Of a DNA stretch of 64,000 nucleotides, positions 8,173 to 16,892 are shown one piece after another. The stretch is from the NCBI RefSeq assembly GCF_000961095.1, contig NZ_CP011058.1, positions 2,566,501 to 2,630,500 of the forward strand. Reading direction: 5' to 3'. Position numbers and translations under genes: made by a program. Below the pieces are notes generated by a model, which did not search any database, was not told the DNA's origin, and was given only the letters and a program-made list of their open reading frames with translations. This stretch comes from Paenibacillus beijingensis (GTDB taxonomy: Bacteria; Bacillota; Bacilli; Paenibacillales; Paenibacillaceae). How positions within the stretch are numbered: position 1 is the first letter of the stretch; every line of letters starts with the position of its first letter.

Positions 8173-8479
8173 GTTTTCTCCTTTCTTCCTCTTCCGCGGC
8201 TTCTTTCAGGCGCATTAAGCTGTCATCCCAGAAGCTCTCGATATACTGCTTCAATTCGGCGAACCCTTCCCTCCTAATGCCGTAAAATCGTTTCGTGCCC
8301 GCCCGCCTGACGACGACGAGCCCGGCCTCTTCCAGAACTTTGAGATGCTGCGATACTGCAGGCGCCGAAATGTCGAACTGCGATGCGATGGCGCTGGACG
8401 TCAGTTCCCCATCGCGGACGAGATATAAAATATCTCTGCGCCGGGGTTCTGCTAATGCGTGAATGGCTTTATCGATCAT
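8150..8479 (-). CDS. ArsR family transcriptional repressor
   Basis: A 109-residue winged-helix repressor: ALAEPRRRDILYLV, then SAIASQFDISAPAVSQHLKV in the recognition region, then the wing GTKRFYGIR. The classic metal-binding ELCVCDL-type motif is absent, so it probably senses something other than metal, or a protein state. It overlaps its SRPBCC partner and has a perfect palindrome just upstream. Confidence 0.88.
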   Translation of the reverse strand: MIDKAIHALAEPRRRDILYLVRDGELTSSAIASQFDISAPAVSQHLKVLEEAGLVVVRRAGTKRFYGIRREGFAELKQYIESFWDDSLMRLKEAAEEEERRKHAANKQK

Positions 8480-8480
8480 G

Positions 8481-8520
8481 CACTTAATTTAGCATACACT
8501 TAATTAAGTGTCAACTTAAA
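8481..8520. promoter_or_regulatory. ArsR operator with a perfect palindrome
   Basis: ACACTTAATTAAGTGT (8496-8511) is a perfect 16-base palindrome, flanked by a further CACTTAATT half-site at 8481-8489 and an ACTTAAA half-site at 8513-8519. It lies directly upstream of the arsR start (8479), in the position of an autoregulatory operator. Confidence 0.65.
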
Positions 8521-8587
8521 TAATGATTGCGCAACGTCAAGTTCTGTTATATGCTGACCTGGAAATCGTGAAAAAGGAGCGAGAGCA

Positions 8588-9028
8588 ATGGTCAACGTTC
8601 TAACCGAAATTATCATTAACTGTCCCCGGGACAAAGTTTCCGATTATGCGGCCAACCCGGACAATGCTCCTGAATGGTATATCAATATCCAATCGGCACT
8701 GTGGCAAACGCCGAAGCCGCTCGCGGTCGGTTCTAAAATCGCCTTTAAAGCGCAATTTCTCGGAAAGCAGCTTGCATACGTCTATCAAATCGCGGAATAT
8801 GAACCGGGCAAGCTGCTCGTCATGCGGACCGCCGACGGTCCGTTCCCGATGGAAACAACGTACACCTGGGAGACAGCGGAAGGCAATGCCACCCGGATGA
8901 CGCTGCGAAACAAAGGGAATCCGACCGGGTTTTCAATGATCTTTGCTCCGTTGATGTCATTCATAATGCAAAGAGCGAACAAGAAGGATCTGAAGAAAAT
9001 CAAGGCATTGCTTGAACGGGGAGCTTAG
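8588..9028 (+). CDS. SRPBCC family protein (polyketide cyclase/dehydrase-like)
   Basis: A 146-residue START-like protein. NCPRDKVSDYAANPDNAPEW at the N-terminus and the strand pattern through TTYTWETAEGNATRMTLRNKG fit the polyketide cyclase/dehydrase branch, whose members bind lipids or coenzyme-like ligands. AAAAAGGAGCGAGAGCA precedes the ATG. It is divergent from the ArsR gene and may share its control region. No specific function can be given. Confidence 0.8.
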   Translation: MVNVLTEIIINCPRDKVSDYAANPDNAPEWYINIQSALWQTPKPLAVGSKIAFKAQFLGKQLAYVYQIAEYEPGKLLVMRTADGPFPMETTYTWETAEGNATRMTLRNKGNPTGFSMIFAPLMSFIMQRANKKDLKKIKALLERGA

Positions 9029-9082
9029 ATCTGCCGCTAAAGGTGGTATTTCGCAGTCATCAAACAGCAAGGAGCAATCGGA

Positions 9083-9781
9083 TTGGAAAAAACGATTAAA
9101 GAACAGTTAACCGAGTTGGCTGAATCGGAATACCGGAAGTTTTCCTCCGGACTCATTCCGAACATTAACAATGTGCTTGGCGTTCGGCTGCCGGAGCTGC
9201 GCAAGCTGGCCAAAACGATTGCAAAGGGCGATTGGCGAGCTTACCTTGAAGCGGCGGAAAGCGACTATTTCGAGGAAGTGATGCTGCAAGGTATGGTCAT
9301 CGGCTGCGCAAAAGCGGATGCGGACGAAATGCTGCGTTACATAGCCGCTTTTGTCCCGAAAATCGATAATTGGTCGGTGTGCGACAGTTTTTGTCTCGGG
9401 CTGAAGTTTGCGAAGAAAAATCAAGCAAAGGTATGGGATTTTCTGCAGATTTACTTGTCCTCGGACAAAGAGTACGAAATCCGTTTTGGCGTCGTCATGC
9501 TTCTTAATTTTTTCGTCGAAGAGACGTACATCGCCGCCGTTTTGCAGCGGCTGGACAGCATCAAACACGACGGCTACTATGTCAAAATGGCGATTGCATG
9601 GGCGGTAGCCGAATGTTATGCGAAGCTGCCCGGGCCTACGATGAGCTTCCTGGAAAGCAATTCGCTGGACGATTTCACCTTCAACAAAGCATTACAAAAA
9701 ATTACCGAGTCATACCGCGTCGATCCGGACACGAAAGCGCTGATTCGCGGCATGAAGCGGAAGCTGCGTCGTGAAAAATAA
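9083..9781 (+). CDS. AlkD-like DNA alkylation repair protein
   Basis: A 232-residue all-helical HEAT-like repeat protein. Conserved features include GLIPNINNVLGVRLPELRKLAK near the N-terminus and DNWSVCDSF in the middle, where the family Trp and Asp used to recognise alkylated bases reside. AlkD-type glycosylases remove N3/N7-alkylpurines. The TTG at 9083 is used, with AAGGAG eight bases upstream. It faces the adaA-ogt genes across a terminator, forming an alkylation-repair neighbourhood. Confidence 0.85.
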   Translation: MEKTIKEQLTELAESEYRKFSSGLIPNINNVLGVRLPELRKLAKTIAKGDWRAYLEAAESDYFEEVMLQGMVIGCAKADADEMLRYIAAFVPKIDNWSVCDSFCLGLKFAKKNQAKVWDFLQIYLSSDKEYEIRFGVVMLLNFFVEETYIAAVLQRLDSIKHDGYYVKMAIAWAVAECYAKLPGPTMSFLESNSLDDFTFNKALQKITESYRVDPDTKALIRGMKRKLRREK

Positions 9782-9783
9782 GG

Positions 9784-9849
9784 CCGGGACGATACGATAC
9801 GTTGTCCCGGCAGCCGTGCTGGCGCCGTGCGGGAGCGGCGCCTTTTATT
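9784..9849. terminator. tandem terminators between alkD-like and ogt genes
   Basis: CCGGGAC/GTCCCGG (9784-9810) is followed by GGCGCC/GGCGCC (9821-9842) and TTTT, which ends the plus-strand transcript. The same stems could serve the convergent minus-strand gene. Confidence 0.65.
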
Positions 9850-10408
9850 AGCTGCGCGCTCCCGCAGCCGGACGGGACGGGTCAACGGAAGCGCCGTCCC
9901 GCTCCAGCTGCAGCAGTTTCGTTTTCATCCCGATGCCGCCGCGGTAGCCCGTCAGCGCTCCGTTTTTGCCGATGACGCGATGGCATGGAATGGTGATGAG
10001 AATGGGATTCGCGCCAATCGCGGCGCCGACCGCGCGCACCGCGGCCGGTCTGCCGATTTCGCCTGCAATATCCGAATAAGACCTCGTTTGACCATACGGG
10101 ATGCCGCAAAGCGCATGCCACACCGCCCGCTGAAAAGGCGTTCCTTGAACATCGAACGGAATGGTAAAACGTTGGCGCGCACCCTGCAAATATTCTCTCA
10201 GCTCGGCCGCATACCGCTTCAGCTTCTCATCGTCCCGTATCAATGTGCAGGCCGGAAACCGGGCGTTTGTCCAGCCGGCCAATTCCTCAAACGGTCGATT
10301 TTGAGAGCCTATATAGCAAAGCCCTTCAGATGAAGCCGCGAGATGGATGTTCCAATCCGCATGCTCGAGCAGCGTCCAGTAGATCGACCGATTCGTGTTG
10401 CTTCCCAT
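9848..10408 (-). CDS. ogt: methylated-DNA--protein-cysteine methyltransferase
   Basis: A 186-residue suicide methyltransferase that takes methyl groups from O6-methylguanine onto its active cysteine. The active site IPCHRVIG (Cys142 with this start) and GTPFQRAVWHAL with its DNA-binding helix are clear. I chose the ATG at 10408 because GGAGG stands nine bases before it and the family begins here; a longer frame to 10549 exists but lies inside adaA. It overlaps the end of adaA by 83 bases. The order matches the Bacillus adaA-adaB operon, so adaB is an equally apt name. Confidence 0.92.
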   Translation of the reverse strand: MGSNTNRSIYWTLLEHADWNIHLAASSEGLCYIGSQNRPFEELAGWTNARFPACTLIRDDEKLKRYAAELREYLQGARQRFTIPFDVQGTPFQRAVWHALCGIPYGQTRSYSDIAGEIGRPAAVRAVGAAIGANPILITIPCHRVIGKNGALTGYRGGIGMKTKLLQLERDGASVDPSRPAAGARS

Positions 10409-11003
10409 TCTCTGAATCCTCCATCTTATGCCGGCGGTGAGCCTGGCGGTAGTCTGACGGCGTATGGCCGGTTTTCTTTTTGAACAGGGTAACAAAATAC
10501 GGCGTGTTCGGAAGGCCGACGCTCCGTCCAACCTCGGCAACCGCTTCATTCGAAGCCGTCAGCCGCTCCTTCGCCCGATCGATCCGTTGTTGCTGGATAT
10601 AGAGGGCCGGCGTCATGCCGCGCACTTTCTTGAATGTCCGGTGCAGGTGATAGGGACTGCCATGGCATACGGCCGCGAGATATTCCAGCGTTAACGATTC
10701 TATATAGTTCCGGTCAATGTATTCGGTGACCAAACCGATCCATTCGTCATCCGGCAGGCGCCGGCCGGTAGGCCTGCACCGTTTGCACGGGCGATAGCCT
10801 GCGGCCAACGCTTGCCCGGCGGTATCAAATAAGCGGGTGTTTTCTTTTTTCGGAGGTCTGGATTTACAAGAGGGCCGGCAAAAAATGCCCGTCGTTTTTA
10901 CCGCATAAAAAAATTGGCCGTCGTACGCCGCGTCATTGTTCATGATGGCCTGCCACTTTTCCTCGGTCAGATGTTCCGAACTCGGATCGTTCATCTTGTC
11001 CAT
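10326..11003 (-). CDS. adaA: AdaA-type methylphosphotriester sensor and AraC-like activator
   Basis: A 225-residue protein. The N-terminal Ada zinc domain has four cysteine ligands (Cys42, Cys46, Cys73, Cys76 in FCRPSCKSR and CKRCRP), the first of which accepts methyl groups from DNA phosphotriesters. Two AraC-type helix-turn-helix motifs follow (about residues 90-190). Methylated AdaA activates the adaptive response. The C-terminal tail after residue 195 overlaps the ogt start. GGAGGTG precedes the ATG. Confidence 0.92.
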   Translation of the reverse strand: MDKMNDPSSEHLTEEKWQAIMNNDAAYDGQFFYAVKTTGIFCRPSCKSRPPKKENTRLFDTAGQALAAGYRPCKRCRPTGRRLPDDEWIGLVTEYIDRNYIESLTLEYLAAVCHGSPYHLHRTFKKVRGMTPALYIQQQRIDRAKERLTASNEAVAEVGRSVGLPNTPYFVTLFKKKTGHTPSDYRQAHRRHKMEDSENGKQHESVDLLDAARACGLEHPSRGFI

Positions 11004-11091
11004 GTCCGCTCACCTCCACAACTAGTATAACTCCGGAAGCGGGCGTCTGTACGCATGATCGAGTATAAAAGCAAGATAACGAAACTTCGCC

Positions 11092-12189
11092 TCAGCCATT
11101 TTTTTGCGCGCTCAAACGGCTGCGGATCAGCTCCGTAATGACCAGCAAGAGAGGGATGACCAGCGCAAACACAGGAAATATATTTTTTAAGGCAATTCGT
11201 CCTTGCTGGAAATGCTGCTCGACATTTCGTGCGATAAGCAAGGAAAGGACGAGTGTCATCACGCTGATTGGAATAACAAGTCTGTTCTTCGGCTGCTTGA
11301 ATAAATCCGCAGCTCCGATCAAGGCGGCGTACGAAAAAACGGTGACTTTAATGAAATCGTTGATAATTAATCCGGTTACGGCCAAAGCGTCCAGGCGCTG
11401 GATAAATTCCCCGACGCGAATACGCTGGATCATGGCCAGCAAAGGGAACGTGGAGCGTTCGAGCGTGTAAATGCCAAGCGTGGCGATTTCAAGAAAAACG
11501 ACGAGGGCGATAATGATTCCGCTGATGAGAATCGCCGAGGTTCCAACTTTAAAACCCGATTTCGGGTCGTTCAGATAAGGAAGTATCATCGTAAAACAGA
11601 TCATTTCGCCGAAAGGAAACATGACCGTTTGCCCATAAACGGCCGTGAATACCGGCATCAAGCCTTTTTCCAGCACCGGCAAGATGCGTTCGGTATTTAA
11701 TACATTCGAGAAAAGCAGAAAAAAGAAGGCAGCCAACCCGGCAAAAACAAGGAAAAACGTATATATCTCTCCCAAGCGGCTAAACGTTTCAACCCCCGTA
11801 AACAGCGCATAAACAACAATAACCATCAGCATAGCGCCCAGCAGGAACATCGGAGTCAGATCCATGGAAAGCATCAGCAGCTCAAGGCCATCCCTTAAAT
11901 CTCTCGCAGCTCCATAAATAAAAAATAGAATATATGCAAATGCAGCGATCCACCCGAACAACGGTCCGAAAATCGTCCGGGCATAACCGGTGAGCAGCAG
12001 CCCGGGATAGCGGTTGTATAGAAAGACATACATCCAGTAAATCGGCAGTCCTATGAGCATGCCGATCAAGACGGCGATCCAGGCATCCTGATGCGCATCC
12101 AAACCGATAGGTGCGATGATTGCCGTGCCCAATTCAAAAAGCAGGATTAAGCAAAACAATTGGAAGGAGCTTATCTTGGCCTGTTCCAT
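11092..12189 (-). CDS. GerB-family spore germination permease subunit (second B copy)
   Basis: A 365-residue integral membrane protein with about ten transmembrane segments, from the endospore germination permease family (related to APC amino-acid transporters). It starts SSFQLFCLILLFELGTAI and contains GLDAHQDAWIAVLIG. In germinant receptors the B subunit is thought to bind the germinant in the inner spore membrane. It is the last gene of the operon and the second B-type gene, starting nine bases after its paralogue. Confidence 0.88.
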   Translation of the reverse strand: MEQAKISSFQLFCLILLFELGTAIIAPIGLDAHQDAWIAVLIGMLIGLPIYWMYVFLYNRYPGLLLTGYARTIFGPLFGWIAAFAYILFFIYGAARDLRDGLELLMLSMDLTPMFLLGAMLMVIVVYALFTGVETFSRLGEIYTFFLVFAGLAAFFFLLFSNVLNTERILPVLEKGLMPVFTAVYGQTVMFPFGEMICFTMILPYLNDPKSGFKVGTSAILISGIIIALVVFLEIATLGIYTLERSTFPLLAMIQRIRVGEFIQRLDALAVTGLIINDFIKVTVFSYAALIGAADLFKQPKNRLVIPISVMTLVLSLLIARNVEQHFQQGRIALKNIFPVFALVIPLLLVITELIRSRLSAQKNG

Positions 12190-12198
12190 TCTTCATGA

Positions 12199-13305
12199 TC
12201 ATCCTTTACCGTGGTTTCGCAATTTGCCCAATCCCAACAAGAGTAAGGGATATAGAAGCCCGACAATCAAAATATCCGGAAGCCATATTTCCATATTCCA
12301 TTTTTTCAAATAGGCCGTATTCGGATAGACCACGAGGGACAGAACAACCGCAATCATCCCGAGCGGCAGCGTCAGCGCCCGATAATCCTTTAGCTTCAAC
12401 GTTTGCGCAAGACCCAATACGGCAGCGTAAAAATACATCGTAATCTTGAAATAAATCGTAATGAACCACAAGAAGGCCATAATGGCCTCGACCCGCTGGA
12501 TGAACGTGGCGAGGGATATTTTTTTGGCCAACTGATAGCTCGGATAGATCGTGCCCGCCGTCTGGTCCGCGCCAAGCACCAAAATATTCGTCGCAATGAC
12601 GATGAACATCATCAATAAACCGACAAAGTTTCCGACATAAAACGCTTTGCGGGCTTGCCTCGGTTTGCTGACATAGGCGGGAAAAAGCATTAAACAGACG
12701 ATCAGTGTCATGGAAGTAAAACTTAAAAAAAATAAGGTGGAGCGGATAATGGGCTTCACGCCCGTCTCGAACAGGGGCTGAATATTTTCAAACTTGAACT
12801 GCGGGGAAATGGCCAGGATAAAAACGATAAACAGCAGGAGGAACCATGGGAAAAAAAGTTCGGCGGTGCGTGCAAGCGGTTCCAGTCCGAGCCGCACGCC
12901 CATGACGACAATGATCATAAACATGATATTGAGCGATTGGATGGGCGTCTCCGGCATGATGTGCGTCGTCATAAAATCACCGATATAGTATAACACTTGC
13001 GCAGCGGCGGTCAAAGACCAGGCGACAAACAGAAGGGATACGGTTTTTCCCAACCATTTCCCAAATAATTGTTCGTTCATGCCAATTAAGGTCATCCGGG
13101 GAAAAAGATTTCCAACGGCGTTGTACAGCCATACGGTCGACAATCCGATTCCGGTTGCGATGAACGCCGCAATCCAGGCATCTTGCTTGGATACGGCAGC
13201 CATGCCCGACGGGATAATTAAAATCGTCGTGCCGATCGTATAATAAACGATGAGTATCCCGAATTGCCGCGCTCCGATTTTCCCGCCTTCCAGCATCTTT
13301 GTCAT
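12199..13305 (-). CDS. GerB-family spore germination permease subunit (first B copy)
   Basis: A 368-residue permease-like subunit with about ten transmembrane segments, containing ARQFGILIVYYTIGTTILI and SKQDAWIAAFIA. It is clearly paralogous to the adjacent 365-residue protein but diverged. Two B subunits in one receptor operon could allow alternative pairing with the single A subunit and different germinant specificity. It follows the small D gene by six bases. Confidence 0.88.
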   Translation of the reverse strand: MTKMLEGGKIGARQFGILIVYYTIGTTILIIPSGMAAVSKQDAWIAAFIATGIGLSTVWLYNAVGNLFPRMTLIGMNEQLFGKWLGKTVSLLFVAWSLTAAAQVLYYIGDFMTTHIMPETPIQSLNIMFMIIVVMGVRLGLEPLARTAELFFPWFLLLFIVFILAISPQFKFENIQPLFETGVKPIIRSTLFFLSFTSMTLIVCLMLFPAYVSKPRQARKAFYVGNFVGLLMMFIVIATNILVLGADQTAGTIYPSYQLAKKISLATFIQRVEAIMAFLWFITIYFKITMYFYAAVLGLAQTLKLKDYRALTLPLGMIAVVLSLVVYPNTAYLKKWNMEIWLPDILIVGLLYPLLLLGLGKLRNHGKG

Positions 13306-13311
13306 TCCTTT

Positions 13312-13545
13312 CTACTTCAATATACCGGATAGTAATTTGCTAAACGGCTTCAATACAAAGGCGGCTGCATCAAGGGGGTTGGGAATCTGCAGCCGCAGTC
13401 CCTCTGCGATGCTTAAACCCGTCCCCAGGAGGAGCGTAATCAAGAAAACCCACAACTCCTTTTTCAGTCCGTTTTTGACAAGAAGGGGAACCTCGGCGAT
13501 TGCGATCATAACGGCAAAGAGCGTAATTGCTGCGGCAAACCACAT
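13312..13545 (-). CDS. small two-helix membrane protein, germinant receptor D-type subunit
   Basis: A 77-residue protein with two hydrophobic segments (about residues 3-22 and 31-50) separated by VKNGLKKELW. Small two-helix D subunits encoded in germination operons are known to modulate receptor function. Position between the C and B genes, and spacing of a few bases on each side, support that role. No motif beyond the topology can be cited. Confidence 0.65.
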   Translation of the reverse strand: MWFAAAITLFAVMIAIAEVPLLVKNGLKKELWVFLITLLLGTGLSIAEGLRLQIPNPLDAAAFVLKPFSKLLSGILK

Positions 13546-13551
13546 CCGGAT

Positions 13552-14751
13552 TTACTCCTCTTGTTTATTCAGGAACGGTTCGCCCACCGAGCCGACACGC
13601 CGTATTTTGACATTTACGGTCACGTTCACAGGAAGATCCGTAAATTTCTGATCCCAACGGTCCTCAACTTGCTTCCAATATTTCGGGTCGGCGCGATGAA
13701 TCGCTTCGCCAAATCCGAAAATATCGGACCGGTATTTGTGCTGTGCGGTCTTAATGGCCTTCTCCATCATCGATTTTACTCTTTTGTTCGACCTTTTTTC
13801 CAAATCGGCAAACGTGCCCGGGTTCATCAGATCAATTTTACATTCGACTTCTCCGACATTGGCCTCCAGATCCAGGTGAACATCGACCCGGGGCTCTCCG
13901 TTACGCACATGTCCTTTCATTTTTGATTTCGTCCGGATCACCTCGAACACGATGATTCCTCCGCCTCGGCAAGGAAGATGTCCCACCGTGCTCTTTACAT
14001 TGCCGGTGATGTAGTTGTATCCTTTGCTTTCCGTCTCGTTTAACCAGCCGAGCAGTTTATCGCCCCGGAACACGCCGAGATTTGATAACTGCAGGCGGGC
14101 AGGACGATCAACCTTTTCGACATTTTCCGTGTCTGAGCCCTTATTCGGATTCCCGATCACTTGAAGTCCCGTCAATACGGGGTCTTTTCCTTTGCTCACA
14201 ATTTCGGTTATGAGCTGATCGAGCGTGACGCTGGATGTGGGCGCCCACGCTTTCTCCGACGTTTGCAGCGAACTGTACAATTTATTCGCCGGAATTTTTT
14301 CCAGCGGCGTCAACACCTTCAGTATATTTTCGGCGGTTGTCCCCTTCGCCACAAGGATATAAAAATCCGGCCGATGTTCATGATCCCGCGACATGTAGTC
14401 CAAAATTTTACCGATACCGCTCCTTGCCAGCTCTTCGCCGACGATTAACGTCCGAACATGACCGGCATAAATTTTTCTCGGGCTTAACGTCGTCATTTTC
14501 CGTCTTGCTTCAAACGGGCTGTCTGCCGTCGCTTGATACATAATGACCGGAGCACGGGCACCCCCGCCTTTCTGTGCGGCCACTTCGGACGGGTCGACCA
14601 CTTGGGACGTTACCCGGTATCGTTTGCCCGCTTTGTCGATCCCGATGGCGACTTCGATCGCAAGATCGTTCAATTCCCGGCGGTTCCAGCAGCCGGTGGT
14701 CAGGAGGAGCAGGAGAGCGGCGAGTCCGGACAAGAAGAATTTTCGCTTCAT
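13552..14751 (-). CDS. Ger(x)C family germination lipoprotein
   Basis: A 399-residue lipoprotein C subunit. The signal sequence ends in LLTTGC with the lipidation cysteine at residue 21, followed by WNRRELNDLAIEVAIGID, the standard start of the mature GerC family. C subunits sit on the outer face of the inner spore membrane. The start at 14751 is fixed by AGGAGG eight bases upstream; a much longer upstream frame overlaps the A gene and lacks a signal peptide. Confidence 0.92.
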   Translation of the reverse strand: MKRKFFLSGLAALLLLLTTGCWNRRELNDLAIEVAIGIDKAGKRYRVTSQVVDPSEVAAQKGGGARAPVIMYQATADSPFEARRKMTTLSPRKIYAGHVRTLIVGEELARSGIGKILDYMSRDHEHRPDFYILVAKGTTAENILKVLTPLEKIPANKLYSSLQTSEKAWAPTSSVTLDQLITEIVSKGKDPVLTGLQVIGNPNKGSDTENVEKVDRPARLQLSNLGVFRGDKLLGWLNETESKGYNYITGNVKSTVGHLPCRGGGIIVFEVIRTKSKMKGHVRNGEPRVDVHLDLEANVGEVECKIDLMNPGTFADLEKRSNKRVKSMMEKAIKTAQHKYRSDIFGFGEAIHRADPKYWKQVEDRWDQKFTDLPVNVTVNVKIRRVGSVGEPFLNKQEE

Positions 14752-14789
14752 AAGGTGAACCTCCTTTCCAGAGATCTCGTTTTGCCGGT

Positions 14790-16382
14790 TCAGTTGTCCG
14801 GCTTCGGGGTTGGAGAGTTTTGCTCGCGGATCACGTTTTTCTGGCTGATCAGGCGGGGGCGGGCAAATAGCGCCCACTGCGGGAACCTGAACACCGCGTC
14901 CTTCTGGTCGGCAGCAATAAACGGCGCAAACGGGCTCATATAGGGCACGCCAAAGGAACGCAAGCTGCACAGATGCAGAACGAGCGCAATTAAGCCGACG
15001 GTAATGCCGAACAATCCGAAGGAAGCGGCAAGTCCCATCAGGAAAAAGCGCAGCATCCGGATCGAGATCGCCATATTGAAGGAAGGGAATACGAAACTGG
15101 AAATCGCCGTGATCGACACGACAATAACCATCGCCGCCGATACGATGCCGGCTTCCACCGCCGCTTGCCCGATGACCAAGGCTCCGACGATCGAAATCGC
15201 TTGGCCTACGGCCCGAGGCATGCGGACGCCCGCTTCACGTAAAATTTCAAAGGTCACCTCCATCATGAGCGCTTCAATAAAAGCGGGAAAAGGCACCCCT
15301 TCCCGCTGCGCCGCCAGACTGATCAACAGTGGAGTGGGCAGCATTTCCTGGTGGAAGGTGGTAATCGCGATATATAGAGAAGGGCCGAGCAAAGCGATGA
15401 ACAAGCTTAAATAACGCAGAAAACGAATGAGCGTTCCGGCATCCGCACGTTGGTAATAATCTTCTGGAGACTGGTAAAATTGGGCGAATATTACGGGAGC
15501 GAGCAGCACAAACGGGGTGCCGTCCACCAATATCGCAACACGGCCCTCCAGAAGCCCGGCCGCAACCACATCCGGACGTTCGGTATTGTATAGGGTAGGG
15601 AAAGGCGTCCGCGTTTCATCCTGAATGAGCTCCTCGATATAGCCGCTTTCCAAGATCCCGTCGATATCGATCCGGTCGAGACGGGAGCGCACTTCCTGCA
15701 CGATTTTGTCGCTTGCGATTCCCTTGATATACATCATCGCGACATCGGTTTTGGTGACCCGTCCTATTTTCCGGCTTTCCAGCCATAGATTGGGGTCTTT
15801 GATTTTGCGGCGGAGCAATGAAGTATTCGTGCGCAGCGTTTCCGTAAACCCGTCCCTTGGTCCGCGAATCACCGTTTGCGAAGAAGGCTCCGCCACCGCG
15901 CGGTCTTCCCATTCGCTTATGCCAATCACAAGACTTTGCATATGTCCTTCCAGCAGCAGAATGGCATTCCCCGACAACAGGGAATTGAACAACGTTTCAA
16001 AGTCGGCTGCCTCTTTAAGATCTCCGACCGAAAGGGCATAGTCCTTGATGAGCTGCAAAACATCAGGGTCGGTGTCCGTAATCTGCTCCAGGTCCGTCAG
16101 GCGCATTTCCTGCATCAAAGATCCCATGATGAAGTTTTGAATCGACTTCGTATCCGTCAATCCGTCCATATAACAGATGGCCGCTTGGATTTTTCCTTCT
16201 TTTCCAATCCGAAACTGACGAATAATGAGATCCTCGCTGCTGCCAAGAGCATCTTTAATCCGTTGCAAATTATCCCGCAGGCTTGTCAGAAGCGGGTGTT
16301 TCGGCGAACCGCCGCCGCCTTGGCTTTGCGCAGAAGATGAAGAACGTTTGGAAGTCTGTTTCCGCTGCTTGAAAAGGTCCAT
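14790..16382 (-). CDS. GerA-family spore germination protein, A subunit
   Basis: A 530-residue germinant receptor A subunit. A hydrophilic N-terminal half (about residues 1-290) starts with a Ser/Gly/Gln-rich, basic stretch. The C-terminal half has four to six membrane helices with RFLRYLSLFIALLGPSLYIA and EVTFEILREAGVRMPRAVG, typical of the family. It is the first gene of the A-C-D-B-B operon and has a sigma-G-like promoter about 95 bases upstream, so it should be made in the forespore. Confidence 0.93.
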   Translation of the reverse strand: MDLFKQRKQTSKRSSSSAQSQGGGGSPKHPLLTSLRDNLQRIKDALGSSEDLIIRQFRIGKEGKIQAAICYMDGLTDTKSIQNFIMGSLMQEMRLTDLEQITDTDPDVLQLIKDYALSVGDLKEAADFETLFNSLLSGNAILLLEGHMQSLVIGISEWEDRAVAEPSSQTVIRGPRDGFTETLRTNTSLLRRKIKDPNLWLESRKIGRVTKTDVAMMYIKGIASDKIVQEVRSRLDRIDIDGILESGYIEELIQDETRTPFPTLYNTERPDVVAAGLLEGRVAILVDGTPFVLLAPVIFAQFYQSPEDYYQRADAGTLIRFLRYLSLFIALLGPSLYIAITTFHQEMLPTPLLISLAAQREGVPFPAFIEALMMEVTFEILREAGVRMPRAVGQAISIVGALVIGQAAVEAGIVSAAMVIVVSITAISSFVFPSFNMAISIRMLRFFLMGLAASFGLFGITVGLIALVLHLCSLRSFGVPYMSPFAPFIAADQKDAVFRFPQWALFARPRLISQKNVIREQNSPTPKPDN

Positions 16383-16475
16383 TTGATCACCCGCCCGTTT
16401 GATGAATATACTGTCCGAAGTTATTCGATTGCCGCCCTGGCAGGACGACGAATGCCTAACAAGAGGACCGTAAAA

Positions 16476-16506
16476 TAGTATTTGTGGAAAATGGTGCTAT
16501 TATTCA
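16476..16506 (-). promoter_or_regulatory. sigma-G-like promoter of the germination operon
   Basis: On the minus strand, TGAATA (16501-16506) and AATACTA (16476-16482) are 18 bases apart, close to the forespore sigma-G consensus TGAATA/CATACTA. It lies about 95 bases before the gerA-type start. The -35, -10 and part of the spacer (TTTTCCAC) match the second promoter at 16893-16923. Confidence 0.7.
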
Positions 16507-16596
16507 TCGCAGGCGGAAACGGTTGCCGCCCCTGTTGATGGGCCAAAAGGTTCGCGGTGGAAGATAAGAACGTGTACAAGCGGGGCTTCAGTTCAA

Positions 16597-16626
16597 AATA
16601 AACAAAGCGCAGGGGGGTCCCTGCGC
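16597..16626 (-). terminator. terminator of the small coiled-coil gene
   Basis: GCGCAGGG (16607-16614) pairs with CCCTGCGC (16619-16626) across a four-base loop. On the minus strand, TTTGTTTATTTT follows. Confidence 0.75.
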
Positions 16627-16665
16627 TAAGCCATCGCGATGTTTACGCCGATGCTGGGGTTAAAG

Positions 16666-16851
16666 TCAACGAATGTCGCATTTCGTTTGAATGAACTGAA
16701 TCTGGTTTTCGAGCCGGTTGATCGTCTCTGTCATTTCGATAGAGCGGTCATTGCGGTTTATTGTCTTTAACTGCTCCAGCTCTTGCTTTAACTGATGCAG
16801 ATCTTCGCCGGCATTCGAGCAATCGTAGTTGATTTCGAGTGAATTCAGCAA
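16666..16851 (-). CDS. small forespore-expressed coiled-coil protein
   Basis: A 61-residue acidic helical protein with heptad-like Leu/Ile spacing from about residue 18 (LHQLKQELEQLKTI, then TINRLENQIQFIQ). It is weakly reminiscent of Spo0E-like proteins but lacks their SQELD signature. The start is TTG at 16851, seven bases after AGGAGG. A sigma-G-like promoter at 16893-16923 and its own terminator make it a single-gene forespore unit beside the germination operon. Function is unknown. Confidence 0.6.
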   Translation of the reverse strand: MLNSLEINYDCSNAGEDLHQLKQELEQLKTINRNDRSIEMTETINRLENQIQFIQTKCDIR

Positions 16852-16892
16852 ATGGAAACCTCCTCCTGCATGTTGTTGTGCGGGCCGAAAAG

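Noticed and set aside
16666..16851. Spo0E-like phosphatase
   Set aside because: Length and helices are right, but the SQELD-type signature is missing, so I did not name it Spo0E.
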